Source of the DNA: JAHFUS01 sp035689115
GTDB lineage: Bacteria; Actinomycetota; Acidimicrobiia; Acidimicrobiales; GCA-2861595
DNA: 64,000 nt
Assembly (NCBI GenBank): GCA_035689115.1
Contig: DASSMA010000076.1
Location: 62,001-126,000, forward strand
Direction: 5' to 3'
The notes under the pieces were generated by a model, which had not been told where the DNA came from, made no database searches, and saw only the letters and a program-made list of their open reading frames with translations. Made by a program: the position numbers and the translations under genes. Positions 6,983-14,941 of the stretch are shown here, piece after piece (position 1 is the first letter of the stretch; every line of letters begins with the position of its first letter).

Positions 6983-9877
6983 ATGTCGGCCGGCCGCTGT
7001 CCCGAGTTGAGCGATTTCTGCCGGTCGCGAGCGGTTTGGGCCTTCAGTCCCGCTGCGCCGGTGCCGATTGCACCATTCGTGCAGCCGCGCCAGGGACCGT
7101 CGACCGCCTTCCTCGCCCAGGCGACCGGCGCGGCGCTGGTCACCCTCGGGTGGCTCGCCTTCCTCCTGTTGCACCAGAGGACGCCGGCCGGCGAGCTGGT
7201 GTCGAACATGGGTCTCATGAGCGCCGCCGGCGTCGCCGCCGCCTCCTGCGCCCTCACTGCGTTCCGCACCGCCGGGCCGTCGCGCCGCGCCTGGCTGCTC
7301 TTCGCCGCCTCGTGCGCCAGCTGGGGCGCCGGCCAGGCGATCTGGACCTGGTACGAGACGGTGCTCGGCCGGGAGGTTCCGTTCCCCTCGGCGGCCGACC
7401 TCGGCTACCTCGGCGCCGTCCCCCTCGCCGTCGCCGCCCTCCTCGCCATCCCGAGCGCGGCCCAGAGCCGGGCGGGACGGACCCGCATGGTCGTCGACGG
7501 GCTGGTGACGGCCAGCTCGCTGATGGCGGTGAGCTGGGTGCTGGTCCTGGGCCCGATGTTCGAGGGCGACCGACCGCCCCTCTTCCAGCAGGCCATCGGG
7601 CTCGCCTACCCGCTCGGCGACGTGGTGATGATCACGATGGCCGTGGCGTTCATCTCCCGGCGCCGGCGCACGGTGGGGATCCCGGTCTGCGCCCTGGCGC
7701 TGGTCTGCGCCGCCCTCACCGCGCTGGCGGTGGCCGACAGCGGCTTCACCTACCTCACGACCGCCGGCGTCTACAGCTCGGGCAACGCCATCGACGCCGG
7801 CTGGTTCACCGGGTTCGCACTCCTGTTCCTGGCGTCGCGCTGTCGCAAGCTGTCACCGGACGTGACGGCCGAGGAAGCGCTCTCCCGGCGGGCGGCGGCG
7901 GCGGCCCCCTACGTCGCCGTGCTCGCCGCCCTCGTCGCGGCCGGCGCCTGCCAGGTCTTCCGCCGGTCGGTCGAGGGCTTCGTGGTCTGGGACCTGGTCG
8001 TGACGATGGTCCTGCTGGTGGCGCGCCAGTACCTGGCGATCCTCGAGAACCACGCCCTCGCCCGCACCCTGGAGGAGCGCGTGCGCGAGCGGACCGAGGA
8101 GGTGCGGAAGAACGAGGAGCGCTTCCGGTCGCTGGTGCAGAACTCCTCCGACGTGGTGACGATCCTCGACCCCGACGGCACCATCCGCTACCAGAGCGCG
8201 TCGGTCGAGCGGGTCTACGGCTACGAGTCCGACCTGCTGGTCGGGACCGCCTTCGACAGCCTCGTCCGACCCGACGACGCCCACGCCCTCGCCGAGGCGC
8301 TGGAGGACGTCCAGCGGCGGCCCGGCGGCTCGGCTCTGGTGAAGCTGGCGCTGCTCCACCGCGACGGCCAGTGGTGCCACTCCGAGACCGCCATCACCAA
8401 CCTCCTCGACCACTCGGTGCGGGGGATCGTCCTCAACACCCGCGACATCAGCGAGCGCAAGCGGCTGGAGGAGCAGCTGCGCCATCAGGCGTTCCACGAC
8501 CCGCTGACGGGCCTGGCCAACGCCGCCCTGTTCCGCGACCGGATCGGGCACGCCCTCGCCCATCGCACGACCCGCCGGCGGACGGTCGCTGTGCTGTTCT
8601 GCGACCTGGACGGGTTCAAGCGGGTCAACGACAGCCTCGGCCACGCTTCGGGCGACGAGCTGCTCCGGGCCGTCGGCCGGCGCCTCGTCTCCCTCGTCCG
8701 GCCGGCCGACACCGTGGCCCGCCTGGGCGGCGACGAGTTCGCCGTGCTGCTCGAGGAGGTGATGTTCGCGGCCGAGGCCAACGTCGTCGCCGAGCGGCTC
8801 GCCGACGCCCTCCGCGAGCCGATCGTCATCGACGGCCGGGACCTCTTCCTCAGCTTCAGCGTCGGCATCGCCGTCGCCGACTCGGAGACCGACACGGTCG
8901 ACGCCCTGCTGCGCAACGCCGACCTGGCGATGTACCGGGCCAAAGCCGAGGGCCTGGGCAGCTACAAGCGCTACGAGCCGGCCATGAGATCGGAGGTCGT
9001 GGACCAGACCGGGCTGGAAAGCGACCTCCACCACGCCCTCGCCCGAGGCGAGTTGTCCCTCCGGTACCAGCCCATCGTCGACCTCGAGACGGGCCGGCTG
9101 GTGGGCGCCGAGGCGCTGGCCCGATGGAACCATCCGGTCCGCGGGCTCGTGCCGCCAGCGGAGTTCATCCCGCTGGCCGAGTGGTCGTCGCTCATCGTCG
9201 ACCTGGGCCGGTGGGTGCTCCACGAGGCGTGCAGCAAGGCCAAGCGCTGGGCGGAGCTGTGGCCCGACGACCCGCCGGCGGTGTCGGTGAACCTCTCGGG
9301 CCGCCAGCTCCTCCACCCCGGGCTGCCGAACGACGTGTCCGTCGCCCTCGAGCTCACCGGCCTCGACCCGGGCCGCCTGGTGCTGGAGATGACCGAGAGT
9401 GTCCTCCTCGAGCACAACGACGAGACGGTCGGCACGCTCCAGCGGCTGAAGGAGCTGGGCGTACGCCTGGCGATCGACGACTTCGGGACGGGGTACTCGT
9501 CGCTCAGCTACCTCCACCGCTTCCCCTTCGACGTGCTGAAGATCGACCGCTCGTTCGTCGAGCGCCTCTCCTACGAGTCGCGGGAGCGCAGCCTGGCCTC
9601 GGGCATCGTCCGGATGGGCCGCGGCCTCGACCTCGTCACCGTCGCCGAGGGCATCGAGGGCGAGGAGCAGCTCCGGGCCCTCCGCTCCCTCGGCTGCGAC
9701 CTCGGCCAGGGCTGGTACTTCTCACCCGCCCTGTCCGCTCCGGAGCTGGAGGAGTTCGCGTACCGCTGCCGGGCCGGCGCCGCCATGCCCGGCATCGGGG
9801 AGTCCCTCCGGCTACGGCCACTTCCCGCCATCCGGCCCCGGACCCCGGCGGCGCCGCGGGGAGCCGGCGCCGGGTAG
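6983..9877 (+). CDS. Membrane-bound PAS-GGDEF-EAL c-di-GMP protein
   Basis: About 964 residues. An N-terminal block of about 350 residues contains eight to ten transmembrane helices, followed by a short coiled coil (EERVRERTEEVRKNEERF). A PAS domain covers about residues 378-495, then a diguanylate cyclase domain with intact LGGDEFAVLLEE (GGDEF near 582) and a phosphodiesterase domain with intact GAEALARWNHP (EAL near 710), VSVNLSGRQL and DDFGTGYSSLSYL. Both catalytic motifs are canonical, so either or both activities are possible. The start is uncertain: ATG 6983 leaves 49 bases to the divergent decarboxylase; GTG 7061 is an alternative just before the first helix. Confidence 0.9.
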   Translation: MSAGRCPELSDFCRSRAVWAFSPAAPVPIAPFVQPRQGPSTAFLAQATGAALVTLGWLAFLLLHQRTPAGELVSNMGLMSAAGVAAASCALTAFRTAGPSRRAWLLFAASCASWGAGQAIWTWYETVLGREVPFPSAADLGYLGAVPLAVAALLAIPSAAQSRAGRTRMVVDGLVTASSLMAVSWVLVLGPMFEGDRPPLFQQAIGLAYPLGDVVMITMAVAFISRRRRTVGIPVCALALVCAALTALAVADSGFTYLTTAGVYSSGNAIDAGWFTGFALLFLASRCRKLSPDVTAEEALSRRAAAAAPYVAVLAALVAAGACQVFRRSVEGFVVWDLVVTMVLLVARQYLAILENHALARTLEERVRERTEEVRKNEERFRSLVQNSSDVVTILDPDGTIRYQSASVERVYGYESDLLVGTAFDSLVRPDDAHALAEALEDVQRRPGGSALVKLALLHRDGQWCHSETAITNLLDHSVRGIVLNTRDISERKRLEEQLRHQAFHDPLTGLANAALFRDRIGHALAHRTTRRRTVAVLFCDLDGFKRVNDSLGHASGDELLRAVGRRLVSLVRPADTVARLGGDEFAVLLEEVMFAAEANVVAERLADALREPIVIDGRDLFLSFSVGIAVADSETDTVDALLRNADLAMYRAKAEGLGSYKRYEPAMRSEVVDQTGLESDLHHALARGELSLRYQPIVDLETGRLVGAEALARWNHPVRGLVPPAEFIPLAEWSSLIVDLGRWVLHEACSKAKRWAELWPDDPPAVSVNLSGRQLLHPGLPNDVSVALELTGLDPGRLVLEMTESVLLEHNDETVGTLQRLKELGVRLAIDDFGTGYSSLSYLHRFPFDVLKIDRSFVERLSYESRERSLASGIVRMGRGLDLVTVAEGIEGEEQLRALRSLGCDLGQGWYFSPALSAPELEEFAYRCRAGAAMPGIGESLRLRPLPAIRPRTPAAPRGAGAG

Positions 9878-9927
9878 GCGGCCGGACATCTGTGGTCGCT
9901 GAACGCCCGCTGCTCGGCACCGCCGCT

Positions 9928-9941
9928 GGTCCCCCGGGACC
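9928..9941. terminator. Short GC hairpin between convergent genes
   Basis: Perfect 6-base arms GGTCCC and GGGACC enclose a 2-base loop. It lies between the stop at 9877 (+) and the stop at 9963 (-). It is small and may not be a true terminator. Confidence 0.3.
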
Positions 9942-9962
9942 GCAAGACGCTCAGCCCACGCG

Positions 9963-10223
9963 TCATCCAGCAAGCCGGAAGGCGACGCCGAGAACGAGAA
10001 GGATGGCAGCGGAGATTCCGAACACCGCCGCCCAACCGCCGGATCGGAGCCAGGCATCGAGGAGCCACGCCGAACGCGACCATCGCGTCCGCGCCTCCTC
10101 GGCATTCCTCCGGGCCCGGGCTACATCACCGAACCAGTCGTGGCGACTCATGAGCCAAACGAGAACGGCGCTCCCGAGGAGTACGACTCCACCGGCGAGG
10201 AGTCCGTCGCCTGTTCTCGCCAT
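9963..10223 (-). CDS. Small two-helix membrane protein
   Basis: An 86-residue protein with two hydrophobic helices (LLAGGVVLLGSAVLVWLM near the N-terminus and a C-terminal helix ending VLGVAFRLAG) around a basic cytoplasmic-type stretch WFGDVARARRNAEEARTRW. The ATG at 10221-10223 begins MARTGDG and leaves 28 bases to the upstream gene. A GTG at 10277 would add 18 residues and overlap that gene by 26 bases. No recognisable family. It converges on the GGDEF-EAL gene and follows the next small membrane gene in the same direction, suggesting a two-gene unit. Confidence 0.55.
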   Translation of the reverse strand: MARTGDGLLAGGVVLLGSAVLVWLMSRHDWFGDVARARRNAEEARTRWSRSAWLLDAWLRSGGWAAVFGISAAILLVLGVAFRLAG

Positions 10224-10251
10224 GGCGGATGATCGCAGCTGGACGACCGGC

Positions 10252-10557
10252 TTACCCGTGACTTCCGGTCGTGCCACACGAGTACCCCGGCGAGCTCACG
10301 CAGCCCGGGGCGGCAAGGGCGACTGCTAGTCGAAGGCGATCGCCTCGCAGCCCGCCGCAGATCCGCTCCGCTTCGCCGTCAGCGGAGTACGACCGGCGCC
10401 AGACGAGAGACCCGCATCTCCCACTCTCGAACGGTGCGTGGACGTCGATGACCGCGGAGCCGAGTGCGACGACGAGCAGCAAGGCGCCGGCGCCGCCGAC
10501 GATCGCCCTGCGGACTCGCGCCAGCGCCTCCGAGCCCGGGTCCGGCGCGTGGTGCAT
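10252..10557 (-). CDS. Small membrane protein with paired cysteines
   Basis: A 101-residue protein with a hydrophobic helix (AIVGGAGALLLVVALGSAVI near residue 20), a loop carrying SGRCGSLVWRR and ERICGGLRGDRLR, and a second, weaker hydrophobic stretch. Helix, cysteine-containing loop, cysteine, Arg, helix is a layout found in several small actinobacterial membrane proteins, so a disulfide-closed extracytoplasmic loop is plausible. No confident family. It lies 46 bases downstream of the polyphosphate kinase stop on the same strand. The ribosome site is weak. Confidence 0.5.
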   Translation of the reverse strand: MHHAPDPGSEALARVRRAIVGGAGALLLVVALGSAVIDVHAPFESGRCGSLVWRRSYSADGEAERICGGLRGDRLRLAVALAAPGCVSSPGYSCGTTGSHG

Positions 10558-10603
10558 CGGGGCGTCGATCGCTGGGACGTTCTCGTTGTCCCGGGTGCCC
10601 GGG

Positions 10604-11422
10604 TCAGAAGAGGACCGGGACCTCCTGGGGCCAGTGCTTGGCGGCGACGGTCTTGTCGACGCCGCGCTTGGGCAGGGTGACCCGCTTGTGGTCGGGCGCC
10701 TCGTACGGCACCTGGGCCAGGAGGTGGCTGATGATGTTCAGCCGCCCCCGCTTCTTGTCGTCGGTGACGGCCACGAACCACGGCGCCCACGACGTGTCGG
10801 TGGCGGCGAACATGTCGTTGCGGGCCTTCGAATAGTCGTCCCACCGCGTGTAGGACCGCAGGTCCATGTCGGTGAGCTTCCAGATCTTGCGGGGGTCCTC
10901 GATCCGGCTCTCCAGCCGGCGGGACTGCTCCTCGGGGCTCACCTCGAGCCAGTACTTGAGGAGGAGGATCCCCGAGTCCACCATCGCCTTCTCGACGGCC
11001 GGCGCCATCTCGAGGAAGCGCTCGACCTGCTCCTCGCTGCAGAAGCCCATCACCCGCTCGACGCCGGCCCGGTTGTACCAGCTGCGGTCGAAGATCACGA
11101 CCTCGCCGGCGGCCGGGAAATGTGGCACGTAGCGCTGGAGGTACATCTGCGACCGCTCCCGGTCGGTGGGCGCCGGCAGGGCCACGACCCGGAAGACCCG
11201 GGGGCTCACCCGCTCGGTGATGGCCTTTATCGTGCCGCCCTTGCCGGCCGTGTCGCGGCCCTCGAAGACGATGCAGATCTTGGCGCCGGTCGCCTTGACC
11301 CACTCCTGCATGGCGACCAGCTCGCCGTGCAGCCGGCGCAGCTCGTGCTGGTACTCCTTCTCCTTCATCCGGGCCGTGGTCGGCGCCTCGGCCCCCTTGT
11401 CCTGTTCGACCTTCTTCGCCAT
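10604..11422 (-). CDS. ppk2: Polyphosphate kinase 2
   Basis: A 272-residue cytoplasmic enzyme transferring phosphate between polyphosphate and nucleotides. Family hallmarks: Walker A-type CIVFEGRDTAGKGGTIKAIT, lid-region arginines, the Walker B-like VVIFDRSWYNRAGVERVMGF, and the late motifs RRLESRIEDPRKIWKLTDMD and YSKARNDMFAATD. Length and layout match single-domain PPK2 proteins. Whether it favours GDP/ADP phosphorylation (class I) or AMP (class II) is not certain, though the N-terminal motif and overall length resemble class I. ATG is preceded by GGAGG. Position suggests it may be the first gene of a short transcript with the two small membrane-protein genes. Confidence 0.93.
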   Translation of the reverse strand: MAKKVEQDKGAEAPTTARMKEKEYQHELRRLHGELVAMQEWVKATGAKICIVFEGRDTAGKGGTIKAITERVSPRVFRVVALPAPTDRERSQMYLQRYVPHFPAAGEVVIFDRSWYNRAGVERVMGFCSEEQVERFLEMAPAVEKAMVDSGILLLKYWLEVSPEEQSRRLESRIEDPRKIWKLTDMDLRSYTRWDDYSKARNDMFAATDTSWAPWFVAVTDDKKRGRLNIISHLLAQVPYEAPDHKRVTLPKRGVDKTVAAKHWPQEVPVLF

Positions 11423-11480
11423 GGCAGCCTCCGCGAACGGTCCGTCGGGCCGAGGGTAACGAGCGACCCCCTCCCGGGCG

Positions 11481-12998
11481 TCACCCCCCGTGGGTGAGGA
11501 CGCCGTGCTCGATGGCGAAGAGGGCGGCGGCGCCCCGGGTGGACACGCCGATCTTGGTGTAGACGTGCTGCACGTGGTGGTCGGCCGTCTTCGGGGCGAT
11601 CACCAGTCGCTCCGCCACCTGCCTGGTGGTGAGGCCGAGGGCGAGGAGGCGCAGCACCTCGACCTCGCGGGGGCTCAGGCCGGCCGGCATCGCCGGGCGG
11701 GCCGACCGCCGGTGCCCGGCGGCGGCCAGCACCTTCTCCACCGCCTCGCCGTCGAGCCGCCCGGCGGCGGCCATGGCCCGGAGCTCGGCCGCGGCGGCGG
11801 CAGGGTCGTGGGCCGGGCGGTGCGGCCGGTCGGAGATCATCGCCTGGTAGCAGTCGGCGGCGGCGACCACCCGCTGGGCCCCGTCGAGGTGGGCGCCGGG
11901 CAGGCGCCGGTGGTACCCCGACCCGTCGAGGCGCTCGTGGGCGGCGGCGGCATCGGCCAGGGCGGCCGTGTAGGGAAGGCGCCGCAGCAGCTGGTCGGTG
12001 ACGAGGGCGTGCGCCTCCGCCCGCTCCCGCTCGTCGCGGGTAAGCGGGCCGGGCTTGTCCCAGACGGTGTTCGGCACGGCCACCCGGCCGAGGTCGTGCA
12101 CCAGGGCGGCGGCGTCGGCGACCGGGCCGCCGGCCTCGGCGGCGAGCGAGGCGACGCCGCGGGAGTGCCCGCCCGTCCACGGCGACTTGAGGTCGGCGAA
12201 GTCGGCCAGCACCAGGAGGGCCTCGTAGGCGGCGGACTCGGTGAGCGGCCGGCACGGCGGCGCGGCGGCCAGAGCGGCGTCCCAGGGGTCGGCGGCCACG
12301 GCCTCGTCCCACCACGCCGCCCCCTCGCCCACCACCAGTCCGGCCAGGGCGGGGTCGTAGGCGCGCCCGGCGCGGTCGGCCACGACCTTCATGGCCTCCG
12401 GCGGGCCGAGGACGCGGGCCAGGACCTCGAACTCCTGGCCCAGCTGGGCGACGCGCTGGGGCAGCGGGATGGCCTCGCCCGCGGCGCCCGACGGGAGCCC
12501 CCGGCCGTTCCACCGCTCGAAGGTGGCGGCCAGCGACGCCCGCACGTCCTCACCGAGCCCCAGCCGCTTGGCCAGCACGTCGGCCACCTCGCAGGCGGTG
12601 CGGAAGTTGCGCTCCGCCTCCTTCTTGCCGCCGGCCATGACGGAGAGCACCGACCCCAGCCGGGCCGCCGCCGAGCGTCCGCTGCCGGCATGGCGCACCA
12701 TGATCCCCATGACGTCGAAGGGGTTCGCCATGTCGGCCTGCAACGCCCGGGCCCGCATGTCGATCTCGTCCCCGAACACCACGGCCATGTCGTAGGCGTG
12801 ACCGGTGCACCCGAGAAAGCGCAGGGCCGAGATCCACCAGGTGGTCTCCCGCTCGGCCCGCGGCAGGCCGGCGGCCGCCGCCAGCCGCTGGGCCACGGCG
12901 GCGGACCGCAGCTGGGCACCCGGCGGCTGGCCGAAGGCGTGGTCCTGGGCCACGGCCAGCAGGGCGGCGACCTCGGCGAGGGTCATCTCGGCGCCCAC
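11481..12998 (-). CDS. Tandem HD-GYP-like protein with LuxR-type DNA-binding domain
   Basis: A 505-residue soluble regulator. The N-terminal half (about 50-220) resembles an HD-GYP phosphodiesterase but is degenerate: FERWNGRGLPSG sits where HERWDGRGYPDG would be expected. The second half (about 255-430) keeps GGHSR, ALVHDLGRVAVPN, DKPGPLT and HERLDGSGYH, so the HD pair (301-302) is present but GYP reads GYH. Residues 440-505 form a LuxR/GerE helix-turn-helix (LSPREVEVLRLLALGLTTRQ). It may be a c-di-GMP or other HD-phosphohydrolase sensor acting directly as a transcription factor; the ligand is inferred. Start is GTG 12998; ATG four codons later is equally possible. Confidence 0.85.
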   Translation of the reverse strand: MGAEMTLAEVAALLAVAQDHAFGQPPGAQLRSAAVAQRLAAAAGLPRAERETTWWISALRFLGCTGHAYDMAVVFGDEIDMRARALQADMANPFDVMGIMVRHAGSGRSAAARLGSVLSVMAGGKKEAERNFRTACEVADVLAKRLGLGEDVRASLAATFERWNGRGLPSGAAGEAIPLPQRVAQLGQEFEVLARVLGPPEAMKVVADRAGRAYDPALAGLVVGEGAAWWDEAVAADPWDAALAAAPPCRPLTESAAYEALLVLADFADLKSPWTGGHSRGVASLAAEAGGPVADAAALVHDLGRVAVPNTVWDKPGPLTRDERERAEAHALVTDQLLRRLPYTAALADAAAAHERLDGSGYHRRLPGAHLDGAQRVVAAADCYQAMISDRPHRPAHDPAAAAAELRAMAAAGRLDGEAVEKVLAAAGHRRSARPAMPAGLSPREVEVLRLLALGLTTRQVAERLVIAPKTADHHVQHVYTKIGVSTRGAAALFAIEHGVLTHGG

Positions 12999-13065
12999 GC
13001 CCGCCCACCGTAGATGGGGTGTTCGCCCGATGCGGCGACCGGGCGCCGACCGCCATCCTCAGCGC

Positions 13066-13485
13066 ATGACGAACAACACCGACACCATCACCGACCCCAA
13101 GATCGACGCCGTCCGCCGGCTCTACGAGGCCTACGGCCGGGGCGACGTCGGCGGCGCCCTCGCCGACCTGGCCGACGACGTCGACTGGGCGGCCGAGGCG
13201 TCCGGGACCTCCGTGCCGTGGTGGGGGCCCTTCCGCGGCAGGAGCGAGGTCCCCCGGTTCTTCGAGGCCATCGGCTCCAGCGTGGACGTCACCGAGTTCA
13301 CGCCCGTCTCCTTCACGGCCAACGACACCGACGTGGTGGCCGTGGTGCACTGGTCGTACACCGTTCGCTCGACCGGGAAGCGGGCCTCGATGTACATGCA
13401 GCACTGGTGGCGCTTCGCCGGCGGCCGGATCGTGTTCTTCCGGGGCTCCGAGGACACCGAGCAGTCGGCTCGGGCGTTCTCCTAG
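13066..13485 (+). CDS. SnoaL-like / NTF2-fold protein
   Basis: A 139-residue protein with the cone-shaped NTF2/ketosteroid-isomerase fold signature: the N-terminal helix AVRRLYEAYGRGDVGGALADL, then DDVDWAAEAS, PFRGRSEVPRFFEAI and paired C-terminal strands MYMQHWWRFAGGRIVFFRG. Members include isomerases, hydrolases and proteins without known activity; no catalytic residues can be assigned here. The only plus-strand gene in this stretch, it is divergent from the HD-GYP/LuxR regulator 67 bases away, a typical regulator-target arrangement, and converges closely with the DUF998 gene (9 bases between stops). Confidence 0.8.
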   Translation: MTNNTDTITDPKIDAVRRLYEAYGRGDVGGALADLADDVDWAAEASGTSVPWWGPFRGRSEVPRFFEAIGSSVDVTEFTPVSFTANDTDVVAVVHWSYTVRSTGKRASMYMQHWWRFAGGRIVFFRGSEDTEQSARAFS

Positions 13486-13494
13486 GCTTCGCCC

Positions 13495-14175
13495 TCAGCC
13501 GGGCGGCGACGTCCACAGCACGCGGGCGGCGAGCACGACCACGCCGCCGACGGCGCACACGATGAGGCCACGCTGGGTCAGGCCATCGACGGCGGTGCCA
13601 TGGGACGCCGCCGTCGCCGCCGCGCCGGCGATCAGGGCGCCGCCGTACCAGCGGGCCGGGCGGGCCAGGGAGCGCCAACCCCCGGTCCTCCCCATCCTGG
13701 ACGCGAGGGCGAACGGGGCCACCAGGGTGGGGAGCAGGGCGACCACGAACACGGCGGCGTGGGTCTTGCCGTGCCACGACGCCGTCGCCTGCGCCGCCTT
13801 GCAGCCGGCGTCGGCGGCCCGGCAGTCGAGCCGGAACAGGGCGTCGCCCACGTTGTCGAGGGCGGGCAGCGACACCGCCACCAGCCAGGCGCCGAGCGGC
13901 CGCCGTCCGTCCGGGCCGGCCAGGGCCGGGCCGAGGGACCACACGGCGAAGGCGGCCGTGAGGAGCCCGGTCACGGCGCTGACCGCCAGCCAGGGGGCGG
14001 CGTGCCGGGCGGTGAGGGCGCCGAGGTCGCTGACGTCGTGGCGCGCCGCCGAGTACCCGTGCCCCTCGGCTACGCCGGCGATCACCCAGGCCGACACGAA
14101 GAGGGCCTGGCCGGCGATGACCGCCCACGCCAGCCGGCGCCGGGTGGACGTCGAGGTTCCCGTCGCCGCCGTCAG
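13495..14175 (-). CDS. DUF998-type integral membrane protein
   Basis: About 226 residues with six hydrophobic helices. The N-terminal region carries the DUF998 hallmarks WVIAGVAEGHGYSAARHDVS and DLGALTARHAAPW. Role unknown; a membrane protein of the actinobacterial inner membrane. The start is problematic: the frame reads LTAATGTSTSTRRRLAW with no ATG, GTG or TTG at a sensible place. A CTG at 14173-14175 overlaps the upstream stop as CTGA. A GTG at 14262 would create a 91-base overlap, and the next internal GTG would cut into the first helix. I favour the CTG; see findings. Confidence 0.75.
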   Translation of the reverse strand: MTAATGTSTSTRRRLAWAVIAGQALFVSAWVIAGVAEGHGYSAARHDVSDLGALTARHAAPWLAVSAVTGLLTAAFAVWSLGPALAGPDGRRPLGAWLVAVSLPALDNVGDALFRLDCRAADAGCKAAQATASWHGKTHAAVFVVALLPTLVAPFALASRMGRTGGWRSLARPARWYGGALIAGAAATAASHGTAVDGLTQRGLIVCAVGGVVVLAARVLWTSPPG

Positions 14176-14915
14176 AAGGTCGTGAGCACCCGTAGGGCGT
14201 CGACCGCCGAGCGGTCGCCGAACACCTCCAGGTCCTCCAGCGGGCAGCGGCCCCACAGCCACAGGTAGAGCGAGGCGGCCGGACCCCGCACGGCCGCGTC
14301 AGCCTTGGCATGGCCCCGCTCGGTGGCGACGCTGTCGGGGTCGAAGCGGATCAGCCACTCGCCGTCAGCGTCGGTGGCGTGGAGGTGCACGGTGCGGCCG
14401 TCACCCGGCGACCGGCCGGCAGAGAGAGCGGGCACGAACACCGAGAGGACCTCGTCGATGCCGTCGAGCGCCAGCGCCGCGTCGATGGGCGCCGCCGGCC
14501 GCCCAGCCGCCTGCTCACCGTCGACGCGGTGCACAGTCGTCTCGTGGGCCATGCGCCGGGGCCAGAAGCCGGCCCGCCGGTGGGCGGGCGAGAAGGCGTA
14601 GGCCGGGCGATCGGGGTCGTCGAGGGCGGCGACGGCGGCCACGAGGGCGGCCAGCCCCGCCCGGTACCACTCGACGACCCCTTCCGTCGGCGGCTCGGCC
14701 AGCATGCCGTTCTCCACCGTGGGCCGCTCCATCGTGAAGGTCCGAAGCACCAGGGTGCCGCGGGACTGCATGAGCCCCACGTGGCGGAGCAGCTCTCCGG
14801 CCGTCCAACCCGGGGCGGCGGGCACGGGGGCGGCCAGGTCGCCGGCGGCGGCGTCCCCGAGGGCGGTGCCCTCCCGCTCCACGACGGCCGCCCAGTCGGG
14901 CTTGGCTTCGGGCAC
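14172..14915 (-). CDS. Maleylpyruvate isomerase family (mycothiol-dependent, DinB-like) protein
   Basis: About 247 residues. The N-terminal MDMPI/DinB helical bundle includes PGWTAGELLRHVGLMQSRG and later RRMAHETTVHRVDGEQAAG, whose histidines resemble the metal ligands of mycothiol-dependent maleylpyruvate isomerases. The C-terminal domain (about 165-247: DGEWLIRFDPDSV, GPAASLYLWLWGRCP) is an SCP2-like MDMPI_C domain. Substrate unknown; the family is widespread in mycothiol-producing actinobacteria. GTG 14913-14915 was preferred because a longer frame overlaps the UbiB gene without conserved residues. It appears coupled to the DUF998 gene downstream. Confidence 0.82.
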   Translation of the reverse strand: MPEAKPDWAAVVEREGTALGDAAAGDLAAPVPAAPGWTAGELLRHVGLMQSRGTLVLRTFTMERPTVENGMLAEPPTEGVVEWYRAGLAALVAAVAALDDPDRPAYAFSPAHRRAGFWPRRMAHETTVHRVDGEQAAGRPAAPIDAALALDGIDEVLSVFVPALSAGRSPGDGRTVHLHATDADGEWLIRFDPDSVATERGHAKADAAVRGPAASLYLWLWGRCPLEDLEVFGDRSAVDALRVLTTF

Positions 14916-14941
14916 GCCGGCAGTCTGCCAGACGGCCCGCC

